Source of the DNA: JACCXG01 sp963785755
GTDB taxonomy: Bacteria > Acidobacteriota > Vicinamibacteria > Vicinamibacterales > 2-12-FULL-66-21
Reading direction: 5' to 3'
Length of the DNA: 64,000 nt
Assembly (NCBI GenBank): GCA_963785755.1
Contig: CAWAXG010000002.1
Span: 886,405 to 950,404 of the forward strand
Shown here piece by piece: positions 1 to 8,233 of the stretch. Made by a program: the position numbers and the translations under genes. How positions within the stretch are numbered: position 1 is the stretch's first letter; the number at the start of each line of letters is the position of its first letter. Below the pieces are notes generated by a model. The model was given only the letters and a program-made list of their open reading frames with translations. It was not told the DNA's origin and ran no database searches.

Positions 1-1585
1 GCGTGCCCGTGACCGATCGCCCTCCTGCATCGCCGAATGTGGCGGCGGATTTGTTGCGTGCGCCCATCAGCGCTGGCACCAATCCAGCGCCCAGGCCGCA
101 TCCGATCGATACGCCAATCGTCATCGCCAGGACGCGCATATCCAGGGGGACCGTGAGAACCGGTCCCGCTGCCACGGTGGGTAGGAGAAGTGTCGCGACG
201 AGCTGTTTGAGCCACACGGCGAGCGCGACGCCGAGCGCCGCACCACCGGCCGCGAGCAGCAACGCCTCGGTGAGGTGCAGCATCAGGAGGTGTCCCGGGC
301 TCGCGCCGAGCGTCACCCGAACTGCATGTTCGCGTCGCCGGTTGACGCTGCGGAGCAACAGGAGGTTCGCGACGTTCGCGCAGCCGAGCAGCAGCAACGC
401 TCCGCCCACGGCCAACAGCACCGATACGAGCCGCCGATAGCGCTCGCGCTGCATGACGGGTGGGCCAAGCCCCTCGAAGAGCCTCGCGCGTACGGTTTCG
501 AGGTCGCTGTTCTCCTTCGGGTGGCTCGCGGCCAGGCCGCGCACGAGCACGTCGAGCTCGGCCTGCGCCATCGCGAACGACGCAGCGGGCGCCAGCCGCA
601 CGATGAACGAGTAAAAGAGACCATCAGCTCGCGTCGTCCATCTGGGCGGTCCGCCGAAGTGATTGACGTAGGCATAAGTGGCGCCCGGATACCACACGTC
701 CACACGACTGAAAGGCCCGGTCCCGGCAAATGCCGGTGGCAGCACTCCGACGATTGTCATCGGGCGGCCATTGAGCATCAGGCGCCCCCCCACCGCACCG
801 CCCGTGCTGCCGAACGCGCGTCGCGCCAGCCCGTCGCTGATGACCGTGACCTGAGCGCCCGCCGGCAACTGATCATCTTCAGGACGAAACGAGCGGCCGG
901 CCGCGACGTGAACGCCCAATACCTCGAAGAAATCCGCCGTCACCCATCCCGCACCAGCGACCGACGGTGCGAGGTCACCGACGGCGAGGCTCGCGCTGCC
1001 TTCCTGAACACCCGTGATGCCAGTGAGGGTCGTCGAAGCCTGACGCAGATCGTCGAGGTTCAAGTAGGACAGGCCGCCCGACGGGCTGAAGCTGACGCTG
1101 GCGCCGCGGGTCCCCCATTGGCCCACCCAGACAACCGCCAGCCGATCGGGCTCGACGACGCCGGGCGTCGGCCGCCAGAACAGCCAGTTACCGATGCTGA
1201 GCATCGCTGTGGTGGGTCCGACGGTGAGAGCGAGCGTGACGATGACGGTAACCGTGAACGCGGGCGATCGGCGCAGCCACCGGACGGACTGTCGCGTGTC
1301 CTGCCAGCGCGCCTGCAACCATCGTCCGCGGGACGGCGCGCCTGGCGGCGGAAGGTTGAGCGGCCTCGGGATGAACTCTGCGAGCCGGCGGGCGAGCTCG
1401 CCCGGCGCATCGAGATCTGCGAGGGCGGTGACCTGCGCAGCGTCCGGATTCGCTCCGAGGGCGATGAGATCCCGGACCCGATCGTCGAGATGCTGACCCA
1501 GTTCTTCGACGATCTCCGCCTCACGCTCAGGCTTCAGACCGAGCGCAGCGAGCCGTTGGACCAATTCGCGTCGCCACACTGACAT
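1..1585 (-). CDS. ADOP-type (MacB/FtsX-like) permease, 5' part
   Basis: N-terminal part of an acidobacterial duplicated orphan permease, an inner-membrane protein of the MacB/FtsX class that occurs without its own ATPase; substrate unknown. About 528 codons are visible and the frame is still open at the window edge, so the C-terminal half is missing here. The protein has the cytoplasmic ADOP leader (EELGQHLDDRVRD near residue 30), a first membrane helix near residues 90-110 (AFTVTVIVTLALTVG), a large periplasmic MacB_PCD-like region and the FtsX helices beginning near residue 385 (LLAVGGALLLLGCANVANL). ATG at 1585 is preceded by GGAGGT at good spacing. The PadR gene ends 38 bp upstream on the same strand, the usual PadR-ADOP pairing. 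Family call is firm; transported substrate cannot be inferred. Confidence 0.88.
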   Translation of the reverse strand, partial: MSVWRRELVQRLAALGLKPEREAEIVEELGQHLDDRVRDLIALGANPDAAQVTALADLDAPGELARRLAEFIPRPLNLPPPGAPSRGRWLQARWQDTRQSVRWLRRSPAFTVTVIVTLALTVGPTTAMLSIGNWLFWRPTPGVVEPDRLAVVWVGQWGTRGASVSFSPSGGLSYLNLDDLRQASTTLTGITGVQEGSASLAVGDLAPSVAGAGWVTADFFEVLGVHVAAGRSFRPEDDQLPAGAQVTVISDGLARRAFGSTGGAVGGRLMLNGRPMTIVGVLPPAFAGTGPFSRVDVWYPGATYAYVNHFGGPPRWTTRADGLFYSFIVRLAPAASFAMAQAELDVLVRGLAASHPKENSDLETVRARLFEGLGPPVMQRERYRRLVSVLLAVGGALLLLGCANVANLLLLRSVNRRREHAVRVTLGASPGHLLMLHLTEALLLAAGGAALGVALAVWLKQLVATLLLPTVAAGPVLTVPLDMRVLAMTIGVSIGCGLGAGLVPALMGARNKSAATFGDAGGRSVTGT

Positions 1586-1623
1586 CGCGCGACCTCCGTG
1601 CTGCCGGACCTGCGGAGACAGAT

Positions 1624-1965
1624 CTACGTCTCGACCCCGGCGATGCGGTTCACCGCTCGGGCGAACACCTGCCAGCCGCCGCGCTGCGCGGCCAGTACCT
1701 TGCGGCCTTCCGTCGTCAAACGGTAGAGCCGCCGCCTGCGCTGACCGGCTTTCTCCGTCCAGCGCCCCTCGATCCACTCGCGTTTCTCGAGCCGGTAGAG
1801 CAGGGGATAGAGCGACGCGGCGTTGAACCGCAGCGCTCCTTCGGATCGCGCCTCGATCAGCTTGCCGATGTCGTACCCATGCCGCGGCCGCTCTTCGACC
1901 AGGGCGAGGATGAGTAGCTCGGCGCTTCCTTTCTTGAGCTCTCGGTCGGGAAGCCCTCGAAACAT
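1624..1965 (-). CDS. PadR family transcriptional regulator
   Basis: A 113-residue winged-helix repressor of the PadR family. The sequence shows the typical N-terminal helix (KKGSAELLILALV), the recognition region HGYDIGKLIEAR, the ASLYPLLYRLEKREW stretch and the wing RRRLYRLTTEGRKVL, followed by a short C-terminal helix. I chose ATG 1965 over an in-frame TTG at 1974 because family members begin just before the KKG/LLKG helix and because ATG is preferred; neither has a clear Shine-Dalgarno sequence, so translation may be leaderless. It lies 38 bp upstream of an ADOP permease on the same strand and probably controls it and itself. A cluster of ATGT/ACAT half-sites covers its start region. Confidence 0.9.
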   Translation of the reverse strand: MFRGLPDRELKKGSAELLILALVEERPRHGYDIGKLIEARSEGALRFNAASLYPLLYRLEKREWIEGRWTEKAGQRRRRLYRLTTEGRKVLAAQRGGWQVFARAVNRIAGVET

Positions 1966-1997
1966 ATGTCGCAATGTAACACATGTCTATACGACAT
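1966..1997. promoter_or_regulatory. candidate PadR operator
   Basis: Immediately upstream of the PadR start is a cluster of ATGT and ACAT half-sites: a perfect palindrome ATGT-N3-ACAT at 1974-1984, ATGT-N7-ACAT at 1983-1997, and an outer ATGTCG/CGACAT inverted repeat at 1966-1971 and 1992-1997. PadR-family operators are typically ATGT/ACAT dyads, so autoregulation of the PadR-ADOP unit is the obvious inference. Which pair is the functional dyad cannot be told from sequence. Confidence 0.5.
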
Positions 1998-2234
1998 AGG
2001 AGAGGTGCTCGAGGCGATAATTTCGTCGCCAAGACGCTCGTGCGTATCGACCGCAAGAATGGAAACCGCCTGGCTAGCCTGACGTCCAACGTTGGGCCCT
2101 TCTTGCCAGACCTGGCGCGCCGCAAAGACGGTCGAGGGCGGCGACAGCTCAACTTTTTCCGAGGAAATGTCGATCTCCCCGGCTCTTGTTCGACGTGTAG
2201 GTGAAGGGGACGATCGGGGCGGAAGGACGGCGAC

Positions 2235-2594
2235 GTGCGGTTCATGATTCTGGTCAAGGCGACCAGGGACTCCGAAGCCGGTGTCATGCTGTCGGAAGAG
2301 TGCCTCGCGGCGCTGGCCAGGTATCACGAGCAGCTGGCAAGAGCCGGCGTGCTGCTCGACGTCAACAGCCTGCAACCGAGCGCAAAGGGCTGGCGCCTCA
2401 AGTCGTGCGCGGGCAGGCTCACCGTCAGCGACGGTCCCTTCGTCGGAGAGGACATCGTTGCGGCCTACGCGGTCATCGACGTGAAGTCGAAGGAGGAGGC
2501 GCTCGAATGGGCCAGGCGCTTTCCGAACGCCCGGCATACCGATGTTGAAATCGAGGTCCGCCCGATGCTCGAACCGGACGGCGGCGGCCGCTGA
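2235..2594 (+). CDS. YCII/DGPF-domain protein (first copy)
   Basis: A 119-residue protein of the YCII (DGPF) family, small ferredoxin-like-fold proteins of unclear biochemical role. It starts with the family-typical MRFMILVKA and carries the signature SDGPF near residue 65 followed by AAYAVIDV. The GTG start is preferred because the conserved N-terminus begins exactly there and an AAGGA lies about 7 bp upstream. It is followed by a second YCII gene after 53 bp and then by a sigma factor gene, the gene order known for ECF42 sigma factors and their DGPF partners. Role in this cluster is inferred from that context only. Confidence 0.88.
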   Translation: MRFMILVKATRDSEAGVMLSEECLAALARYHEQLARAGVLLDVNSLQPSAKGWRLKSCAGRLTVSDGPFVGEDIVAAYAVIDVKSKEEALEWARRFPNARHTDVEIEVRPMLEPDGGGR

Positions 2595-2647
2595 GCCGCA
2601 GGACGAACGTAACAGCTGTTGACTGATGCCACACAAGGAGAAAAACG

Positions 2648-3049
2648 ATGCGATTCCTGTCGATTTACAAGACCGTGGAGCGCAACACGCCGCCGAGCCC
2701 CGAGCACGTGGCGAGCATGGGAGCGCTCATCGAAGAGAGCATGAAGGCGGGCGTTCTGCTCGGGACCGAAGGGTGCCTGCCGAGCGCGCTGGGCGCGCGG
2801 GTTCGGCTGTCAGGAGGCAAAGTGACGGTCACCGATGGGCCGTTCACCGAATCGAAAGAGGTGATCGGCGGCTTCGCTGTCCTGCAGGCGAATTCCAAGG
2901 CGGAAGCGATCGAGCTCGTCAAGAAGTTCCTTGACGTCGCTGGTGACGGCGAGTGCGAGATCCGCCAGATCTTTACCGCGCCCGACGTGGCGCCCGCCGA
3001 TCCGTCCGAGGTGCACGCCCGCCTGGAGAAGCAGTACGTCGAGAAGTGA
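2648..3049 (+). CDS. YCII/DGPF-domain protein (second copy)
   Basis: A 133-residue second member of the YCII family, starting MRFLSIYKT with AAGGAG at ideal spacing before the ATG. The signature TDGPF is near residue 66, followed by ESKEVIGGFAVLQA, which is the more canonical form of the motif than in the first copy. It has an extra C-terminal tail of about 20 residues (after IRQIFTAPD) that the first copy lacks. Located 55 bp upstream of the ECF42-like sigma gene; DGPF proteins are the commonest partner genes of ECF42 factors, but their biochemical activity is unknown. Confidence 0.9.
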   Translation: MRFLSIYKTVERNTPPSPEHVASMGALIEESMKAGVLLGTEGCLPSALGARVRLSGGKVTVTDGPFTESKEVIGGFAVLQANSKAEAIELVKKFLDVAGDGECEIRQIFTAPDVAPADPSEVHARLEKQYVEK

Positions 3050-3104
3050 TCCGGCAGCGCCCGGGCTTGCCGTGGCGGATCGAACGATGGTGTGATCGGT
3101 AGCC

Positions 3105-4388
3105 GTGACGGCTACCGACACCCGTCGGACGATCGAAGCGGTCTGGAAGATCGAGCAGGCGAAGGTCATCGCCACCCTCACGCGGTTCGTCCGCGATGTC
3201 GGCGTCGCCGAAGATCTCGCGCACGACGCGCTGGTCGCCGCGCTCGAGCAATGGCCGGCCTCGGGCATTCCGGACAATCCGGGAGCCTGGCTCATCACCG
3301 CCGCGAAGCACCGGGCAATCGACTACTTCCGCCGCAACAAGCTGATTGAGCGCAAGCACGAGGAGCTCGGCCACGAGCTCCGCTTCGAGCAGGAGGCGGC
3401 CGTTACCGATCCGGACGCACGCCTCGATGACGAGATCGGCGATGACCTCTTGCGCCTGGTGTTCACGGCCTGCCATCCCGTGCTCTCGACCGAGGCGCGC
3501 GTCGCGCTGACGCTGCGGCTCATCGGCGGCCTCACGACCGACGAAATTGCGCGGGCATTTCTCGAGTCCGGCCCCACCATCGCCCAGCGCATCGTCCGGG
3601 CCAAGCGCACGCTGGCCGCGAAGCGCATCCCCTTCGAAGTGCCCCGCGGCGACGAGCTCGCGGCGCGCCTGTCGTCGGTGCTCGACGTCATCTACCTGAT
3701 CTTCAACGAAGGCTATACCGCGACCGCTGGGGGCGACTGGATGCGGCCGGCCCTCTGCGATGATGCCCTGCGGCTCGGACGCATCGTGGCGGAGCTGCTG
3801 CCGAACGAGTCGGAGGTGCATGGTCTCGTCGCATTGATGGAGATTCAGGCGTCGCGGTCCCGCGCACGCGTCGGACCGCTCGGCGAGCCTGTCCTGCTGT
3901 TCGATCAGAACCGCGCGTTGTGGGATCCGCTCCTCATCCGCCGCGGTCTGGCCGCGCTCGAACGCGCGGAGAAGCTGGGCGGACAGCGAGGCCCCCGCCA
4001 GATCCAGGCGGCGATTGCGGCCTGTCACGCCCGTGCGCGTGCAGCGGACGAAACCGACTGGATGCAGGTCGTGTCGCTCTACGACGAGCTCGCGGCGCTC
4101 GTGCCTTCACCGATCGTCGAGCTGAATCGCGCCGTGGCCGTGGCGATGGCATTCGGTCCTGCCGCGGGTCTGGAGCTCGTGGACGGACTCACCGCGGAAC
4201 CGTCGCTCGCGCAGTACCACCTGCTGCCGAGCGTGCGCGGAGATCTGCTCGCCCGGCTCGGCCGAGCGGACGAAGCCCGTGTGGAGTTCGAACGCGCCGC
4301 GTCGCTGACGCGGAATGCCCGCGAGCGTGAACTGCTGATCCGGCGGGCAACGGCGGCGTCAGAAGAGCGAGGAGATGTGACGAGATGA
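3105..4388 (+). CDS. ECF42-like RNA polymerase sigma factor with C-terminal TPR-like extension
   Basis: A 427-residue extracytoplasmic-function sigma factor. Region 2 is at about residues 10-90 (VGVAEDLAHDALVAALEQW, AIDYFRRNKL) and region 4 at about 125-175 (LRLIGGLTTDEIARAFL, AQRIVRAKRTLAAKR). The remaining 240 residues form a helical TPR-like extension (YDELAALVPSPIVELNRAVAVA, LLARLGRADEARVEFERA). Region 4 plus a long C-terminal extension plus neighbouring DGPF genes is the hallmark of group ECF42, where the extension rather than a classical anti-sigma factor controls activity. No anti-sigma gene is visible nearby. GTG start; the end overlaps the next gene by ATGA, so the LamG-like gene is probably translationally coupled. 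Confidence 0.92.
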   Translation: MTATDTRRTIEAVWKIEQAKVIATLTRFVRDVGVAEDLAHDALVAALEQWPASGIPDNPGAWLITAAKHRAIDYFRRNKLIERKHEELGHELRFEQEAAVTDPDARLDDEIGDDLLRLVFTACHPVLSTEARVALTLRLIGGLTTDEIARAFLESGPTIAQRIVRAKRTLAAKRIPFEVPRGDELAARLSSVLDVIYLIFNEGYTATAGGDWMRPALCDDALRLGRIVAELLPNESEVHGLVALMEIQASRSRARVGPLGEPVLLFDQNRALWDPLLIRRGLAALERAEKLGGQRGPRQIQAAIAACHARARAADETDWMQVVSLYDELAALVPSPIVELNRAVAVAMAFGPAAGLELVDGLTAEPSLAQYHLLPSVRGDLLARLGRADEARVEFERAASLTRNARERELLIRRATAASEERGDVTR

Positions 4389-5281
4389 GAAATCGCGGTT
4401 CGCTCGAATGGATCCCGGCGATTGTGGCGCTCCTGGCAACAGCCGCGCTATCTCCAGGCGCCACCGGCAAGGTCCCGCAAGGAGACGCGCTCCGCAAGTC
4501 TCTGACGTTCTACGCCTCTTTCGACAGCGGACCCGACGCCGCTTTCGCGGCCGGCGATCCGAAGCTGTATTGGGCGCCGTCGTTGAAGCAGCGGCCGGAA
4601 GCGAAGCCGGGGTTGCCGGAGGCCGGCACGATTCAGCTGGCCGCTGGCGCCGGACGATTCGGGGACGCGCTCCGCTTCACGGCCAGGAAGTCGCCGATCG
4701 TGTTCTTCCAGGGCGCGCGAAACATGCCCTACGACGCTGCCAACTGGAGCGGCACCGTGTCCTTCTGGCTCAACGCCGATCCCGAAGGCGGGCTCGAACC
4801 AGGCTTCTGCGATCCCGTGCAGATCACGCCGCGCGCGTGGAACGACGCCGCGTTCTTCGTCGAGTTCGAAAAGCGTCCCGAGTCGATTCCGTTCCGGTTG
4901 GGCGTGTATGCGGATCTGAACGTCTGGAATCCGACGAAACGGCCGTTCGCCGAGATTCCCGCGCAGGAACGGCCGCTCGTGACCGTCGACAAGCCGCCGT
5001 TTTCCCGCGGCAAGTGGACGCACGTCGTGTTCACGTTCGAGCGCTTCAACACCGGTCGGCCGGACGGCGTCGCGCGCCTCTACCTGGACGGCCAGCCGCA
5101 CGGCGCGTTGAGCGCCCGCCAGCAGACCTTCACATGGGATGTTCAGACGACCGCCATCGCGCTGGGCCTCAGTTACATCGGGCTGCTCGACGAGCTGTCG
5201 ATCTTCAACCGTGCGCTCACCGGCGACGAGATCCGGACGCTGTTCGCGTTGGAGAAGGGAGTCGGTCCGCTGGTTCGATGA
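4385..5281 (+). CDS. secreted LamG-like (concanavalin A-fold) protein
   Basis: A 298-residue exported protein with an N-terminal signal sequence (WIPAIVALLATAALSPGATG) and a LamG/concanavalin A-like beta-sandwich domain. Supporting motifs are LTFYASFDSG near residue 40, GRFGDALRF near 97, SGTVSFWLN near 125, KWTHVVFTFE near 215 and the closing GLLDELSIFNRALTGDEI near 265. Such domains usually bind carbohydrate or form adhesive surface proteins; no catalytic residues are evident. It starts within the stop of the sigma factor gene (ATGA overlap), which makes it the last gene of the YCII-sigma unit and a plausible product made together with the sigma factor. Confidence 0.82.
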   Translation: MRNRGSLEWIPAIVALLATAALSPGATGKVPQGDALRKSLTFYASFDSGPDAAFAAGDPKLYWAPSLKQRPEAKPGLPEAGTIQLAAGAGRFGDALRFTARKSPIVFFQGARNMPYDAANWSGTVSFWLNADPEGGLEPGFCDPVQITPRAWNDAAFFVEFEKRPESIPFRLGVYADLNVWNPTKRPFAEIPAQERPLVTVDKPPFSRGKWTHVVFTFERFNTGRPDGVARLYLDGQPHGALSARQQTFTWDVQTTAIALGLSYIGLLDELSIFNRALTGDEIRTLFALEKGVGPLVR

Positions 5282-5299
5282 GCCGCGGCGCGCGCCCTG

Positions 5300-5794
5300 C
5301 TACGCGTCGTCCGCGCTCGGTCCGTACACGCCCGGCACCGGGACGTTCAGCAATCGCAAATAGACCGAGAGCTGTCCGCGGTGGTGGATCATGTGGCTCA
5401 GTGCGAAGTCCCGAAGCACCACGGCCCGCGGCCGTTCGAATCGCTGACGGCCTCTGATCTTCAGCCGCCACGGATTCATCATGCGCGATTCGTCCGTGCG
5501 GTCGAGCGCCTCCCGGCACGTGGCCGTCACCGCATCGAACCGTGTCAGCAGATCGTCGACCGACGCCGCCTCGAAGGGCTTGTAGGTCGACGGATCGACG
5601 TCGAATTCGTCGGCATTGAGGATCGACTCTCCCCAGCTGAAGCAATCGACGATGTGCGAGGCGAGGCCACGGGCCGTGAAGGACTTCTCATGCGGCCGCC
5701 AGTCGAGCCGATCCGCGGGAACCCGTTCCAGGATCTTGCGCGTGGCGCGCGCCTCGTCGTCGAACTCTTCGCGCAGCTGGTCGAGCGTCATCAT
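5300..5794 (-). CDS. DinB superfamily protein
   Basis: A 164-residue four-helix-bundle protein of the DinB/YfiT-like superfamily, probable metal-dependent enzymes that often act on thiols. The three metal-binding histidine positions are visible: the first in GLASHIVD near residue 47 and two in SHMIHHRGQLSVYLR near residue 138. Two adjacent ATG codons are possible starts; the second has slightly better spacing from GGAG. It is convergent with the LamG-like gene and followed upstream by a palindromic repeat. Substrate unknown. Confidence 0.85.
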   Translation of the reverse strand: MMTLDQLREEFDDEARATRKILERVPADRLDWRPHEKSFTARGLASHIVDCFSWGESILNADEFDVDPSTYKPFEAASVDDLLTRFDAVTATCREALDRTDESRMMNPWRLKIRGRQRFERPRAVVLRDFALSHMIHHRGQLSVYLRLLNVPVPGVYGPSADDA

Positions 5795-5857
5795 CTGCTC
5801 CGCCTCCCCGTTTCAGTCCTTCAAGGATCAGGACATCAGGCCTTCACGGTACCTTGA

Positions 5858-5908
5858 ACAAGGAGGACGGGAGTAGCTGTGCGTCTCCCGTCCTCCCGTC
5901 CTCCTTGT
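5858..5908. repeat. palindromic repeat, CTCCCGTCCTCC family (copy 1)
   Basis: A perfect 16-bp inverted repeat with arms at 5858-5873 (ACAAGGAGGACGGGAG) and 5893-5908 (its reverse complement) around a 19-bp spacer; the right arm is preceded by an extra CTCCCGTC unit. Related elements occur at about 24.97, 30.79 and 49.85 kb, always between genes. It lies between the start of the DinB-like gene and mutM. Confidence 0.85.
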
Positions 5909-6039
5909 GAACGATCTGCAGCCGCCCCGCCGGCGGGCGATCGCGACGACCAAGGCGGCAGCCCGTGGCTGTTAGCGAAACCCGGCGGCGAACGCCAACG
6001 CGGCAGCGTCAAGTTTTATACTCAGCAGCGGGCTGTCGC

Positions 6040-6867
6040 GTGCCGGAACTTCCCGAAGTCGAACTCGTTCGCCGTAAGCTCGAGCCAGTCATGCGCGACG
6101 CGCGCATCGAACACGTCGTGCTGCGCCGGCCCGACCTTCGGACCAGGTTTCCGCGACGTTTCGCGGCGCGGCTCGAAGGCCGCACGGTGCTCGCCGTGGA
6201 GCGCCGCGCGAAGTATCTCCTCGTTCCCGTGTCGTCCGGGGAGACGCTGATCATGCATCTCGGCATGTCCGGGTCGTTCCGGATCGAGACGGGCACGGAC
6301 GGCAGCGATCGCGTAGAGCGGGACCGTCACGATCACGTCAGCTTCGATCTGTCGAGCGGGGCGGCGGTCGTCTTCAACGATCCGCGCCGGTTTGGCTTCA
6401 TGGATCTGGCGCCCCCGGGTCGGCTGACGGCTCACCCCACGATCAGCACGCTCGGACCCGAGCCGCTGTCAGCGGCGTTCGACGCGCCGGCGCTCGCCCG
6501 CGCGTGCGCGGGAAAGAAGACGTCGCTCAAGGCAGCGCTCCTGGATCAACGCGTCGTCGCTGGTCTCGGCAACATCTATGTCAGCGAAGCGCTGCACGTG
6601 GCCGGGCTGGCGCCCGGGCGGCAGGCGAAAACGATCGCGACACCAGCGGGCACGCCGCGCGACGCCGCGTATCGGCTGACGGCGGCGATCAAGCAGGTGC
6701 TGGAGCGCGCGATCGAGCGCGCCTCAGACGCCAGCTACCGTGGCGCGCGGTTTCTCGTTTACGACCGCGAGGGAGAACGATGCCGCCGGCGCGGCTGCGG
6801 CGGCACCGTCTGCCGCCGCACGCAGGCAGGCCGATCGACGTTCTATTGCCGCAGCTGCCAGCGTTGA
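6040..6867 (+). CDS. mutM: formamidopyrimidine-DNA glycosylase (Fpg/MutM)
   Basis: Base-excision repair glycosylase/AP lyase that removes 8-oxoguanine and ring-opened purines. The GTG at 6040 must be the start because it gives PELPEVELVRR right after the initiator; Pro2 is the catalytic nucleophile after Met removal, so an earlier start would be inactive. Also visible are Glu3, Lys58 in RRAKYLLV, FNDPRRFGF, the helix-two-turn-helix AGLGNIYVSEAL near residue 178 and a C-terminal zinc finger. The zinc finger is unusual: the first pair is spaced CRRRGC (CX4C) instead of the common CX2C, while the second pair YCRSC is normal. Length 275 residues is typical. No operon partner. Confidence 0.95.
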   Translation: MPELPEVELVRRKLEPVMRDARIEHVVLRRPDLRTRFPRRFAARLEGRTVLAVERRAKYLLVPVSSGETLIMHLGMSGSFRIETGTDGSDRVERDRHDHVSFDLSSGAAVVFNDPRRFGFMDLAPPGRLTAHPTISTLGPEPLSAAFDAPALARACAGKKTSLKAALLDQRVVAGLGNIYVSEALHVAGLAPGRQAKTIATPAGTPRDAAYRLTAAIKQVLERAIERASDASYRGARFLVYDREGERCRRRGCGGTVCRRTQAGRSTFYCRSCQR

Positions 6868-6900
6868 CGGTCCGCGCATGATCGGCGGCGTTGCTCCTCG

Positions 6901-6962
6901 TGGCTTCCGCCTTCGCGCGAAGCGCTTCGGCGAGACTCGCCGTAGCCTTGGCGGAGGCGGTC
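6901..6962. repeat. dispersed GC-rich repeat, GCTTCGGCGAG family (copy 1)
   Basis: A stretch built from the words CTTCCGCCTTCGCGCGAAGC, GCTTCGGCGAGACTCGCCG and AGCCTTGGCGGAGGCGG. The same words recur, partly inverted, at 29.28-29.46 kb and 51.82-51.92 kb. Internal palindromes (TTCGCGCGAA, CGGCGAGNCTCGCCG) suggest folding in single strands. It fills the space between mutM and the stop codon of the AraC-type gene. Confidence 0.8.
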
Positions 6963-7908
6963 AGGCGGAAGAAGATGGACGAGCCGCGCGGCGCGTGCTG
7001 TCACGAAATGCGGACGGCGTGCACCCGAACGTCCGCCGGAACGCGAAAGTGAAATGACTGTGGCTCGAGAACCCGAGGTCGAGCGCGAGCGAGGTCAGAT
7101 CACTGGCGTGAGGGAGCTCGACGAGAGCTCGCGCCAGACGAAGCTGCATCAGGTACTGGTGCAGCGACACACCTTCGACGCGGCGGAACAGGTCCGTGAG
7201 GTACGCCGGGGAGGCGTTTACCGCGCGCGCGACGTCGACGAGCAGCAGGCGGCGCGACAGGTTCGCTTCGAGATACTCCTTCGTCCGGAGGACGAGCCGC
7301 GCCGTCGCTCCGCCATTCACGCCCTCACGCCGCCGATCCAGCTGAAGGCTCGATCGCAGCAGGGTAAGCACCAACTCGTCTGCTTCGAGGTCCTCGCCGT
7401 CGGTCCTCCTGTGTGCCCAGTGCAGGAACCGTGCGCGAAGGCTCTGCAGATGTGGCTGGGCGCGACACGATCGCTGGCGGAAGAGCGGGTGCTGGACCAA
7501 CGACTCGCCCGCGCGGTGCGCAATCTCGGAGAGCACCTCGCGATTGGGTGTGATGATCAGTTCGGCATAACCGTCACGAATCCCGCTCATGCGAAAAGGC
7601 TCTCCGCTCCGGACGAACACCACCTGGTTGGAATCGCCAACGACGTCGTCTTGGCCGACGTGCCAGACGAAGAGACCGCGGTACGGCAGGCAGATCTGAA
7701 AGTCGCCGCAGAACCCTTCCGGTCCCTTTCCCGGGCGCAGGCCCTCGCGGGTGAGATCTTCGACGAGCCCGACTGAGAGATCCAGGAGACGAGTCCGGGC
7801 CTCGTAGTCGCACGAGTCAGTACCGACCGCGGCTGGCGCACCGATGCGCCTGGACACCTGTCCGCCTCTGGCGGTTCCGTTGAAGTGCGCCGTCGTCACG
7901 ACCGGCAT
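6961..7908 (-). CDS. AraC family transcriptional regulator
   Basis: A 315-residue regulator. The N-terminal 200 residues form a cupin-like effector-binding region (CGDFQICLPYRGLFVWHVG, FVRSGEPFRM), with weak similarity to known sensors. The C-terminal 100 residues hold two helix-turn-helix units: RRLLLVDVARAVNASPAYLTDLFRR and DLTSLALDLGFSSHSHFTFAFRRTFGCTPSAFR, the latter matching the AraC signature well. The stop codon abuts a dispersed repeat, and the last dozen residues (TRRAARPSSSA) are probably non-conserved. It is divergent from an NTF2-like gene 325 bp away that could be its target; this is inference. Confidence 0.88.
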   Translation of the reverse strand: MPVVTTAHFNGTARGGQVSRRIGAPAAVGTDSCDYEARTRLLDLSVGLVEDLTREGLRPGKGPEGFCGDFQICLPYRGLFVWHVGQDDVVGDSNQVVFVRSGEPFRMSGIRDGYAELIITPNREVLSEIAHRAGESLVQHPLFRQRSCRAQPHLQSLRARFLHWAHRRTDGEDLEADELVLTLLRSSLQLDRRREGVNGGATARLVLRTKEYLEANLSRRLLLVDVARAVNASPAYLTDLFRRVEGVSLHQYLMQLRLARALVELPHASDLTSLALDLGFSSHSHFTFAFRRTFGCTPSAFRDSTRRAARPSSSA

Positions 7909-8233
7909 CCTGTCTCGCCGCGCGGCGCAGCACGGAAAAACGCTGAGAGAAGGGGCTCACGGTTCATCTCGAGTCACTCCGATCGAGCAGAGCTGGCTAC
8001 TGTGGATCGTAAGTCCGCTCCAGTCCGCCACTATCAGATTCTTTCGGGCGAGCCTCGCTGAGCTGCCAGCTCACCCTGGACGCGGCGACTGGAATCGACA
8101 TCCTCTCGTCCGGGTCACCAGCCACCTTCGAAAGATTCCGATAGCCGGGCACAACGCCGGTTGTGAGAATCGCAACTGCAGGACGAGTGCGTGGCCGATG
8201 ACCGTGCTGTCTGTTGGTGAGCAGGAGGGTGCA
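7909..8233. other. intergenic region, divergent promoters expected
   Basis: 325 bp between the AraC-type gene and an NTF2-like gene transcribed away from it. No coding frame with family features and no RNA structure recognised. A long frame on the plus strand enters from the left but has no conserved residues before the ATG at 8234. Confidence 0.5.

Noticed and set aside
275..1582. Long plus-strand frame of 435 codons
   Set aside because: It is antisense to the ADOP permease, whose minus-strand frame has clear family motifs; the plus frame is Arg/Glu-rich with no conserved features.
5965..6039. Upstream N-terminal extension of MutM
   Set aside because: Pro must be residue 2 for catalysis, so translation must begin at GTG 6040; the extension has no conserved residues.
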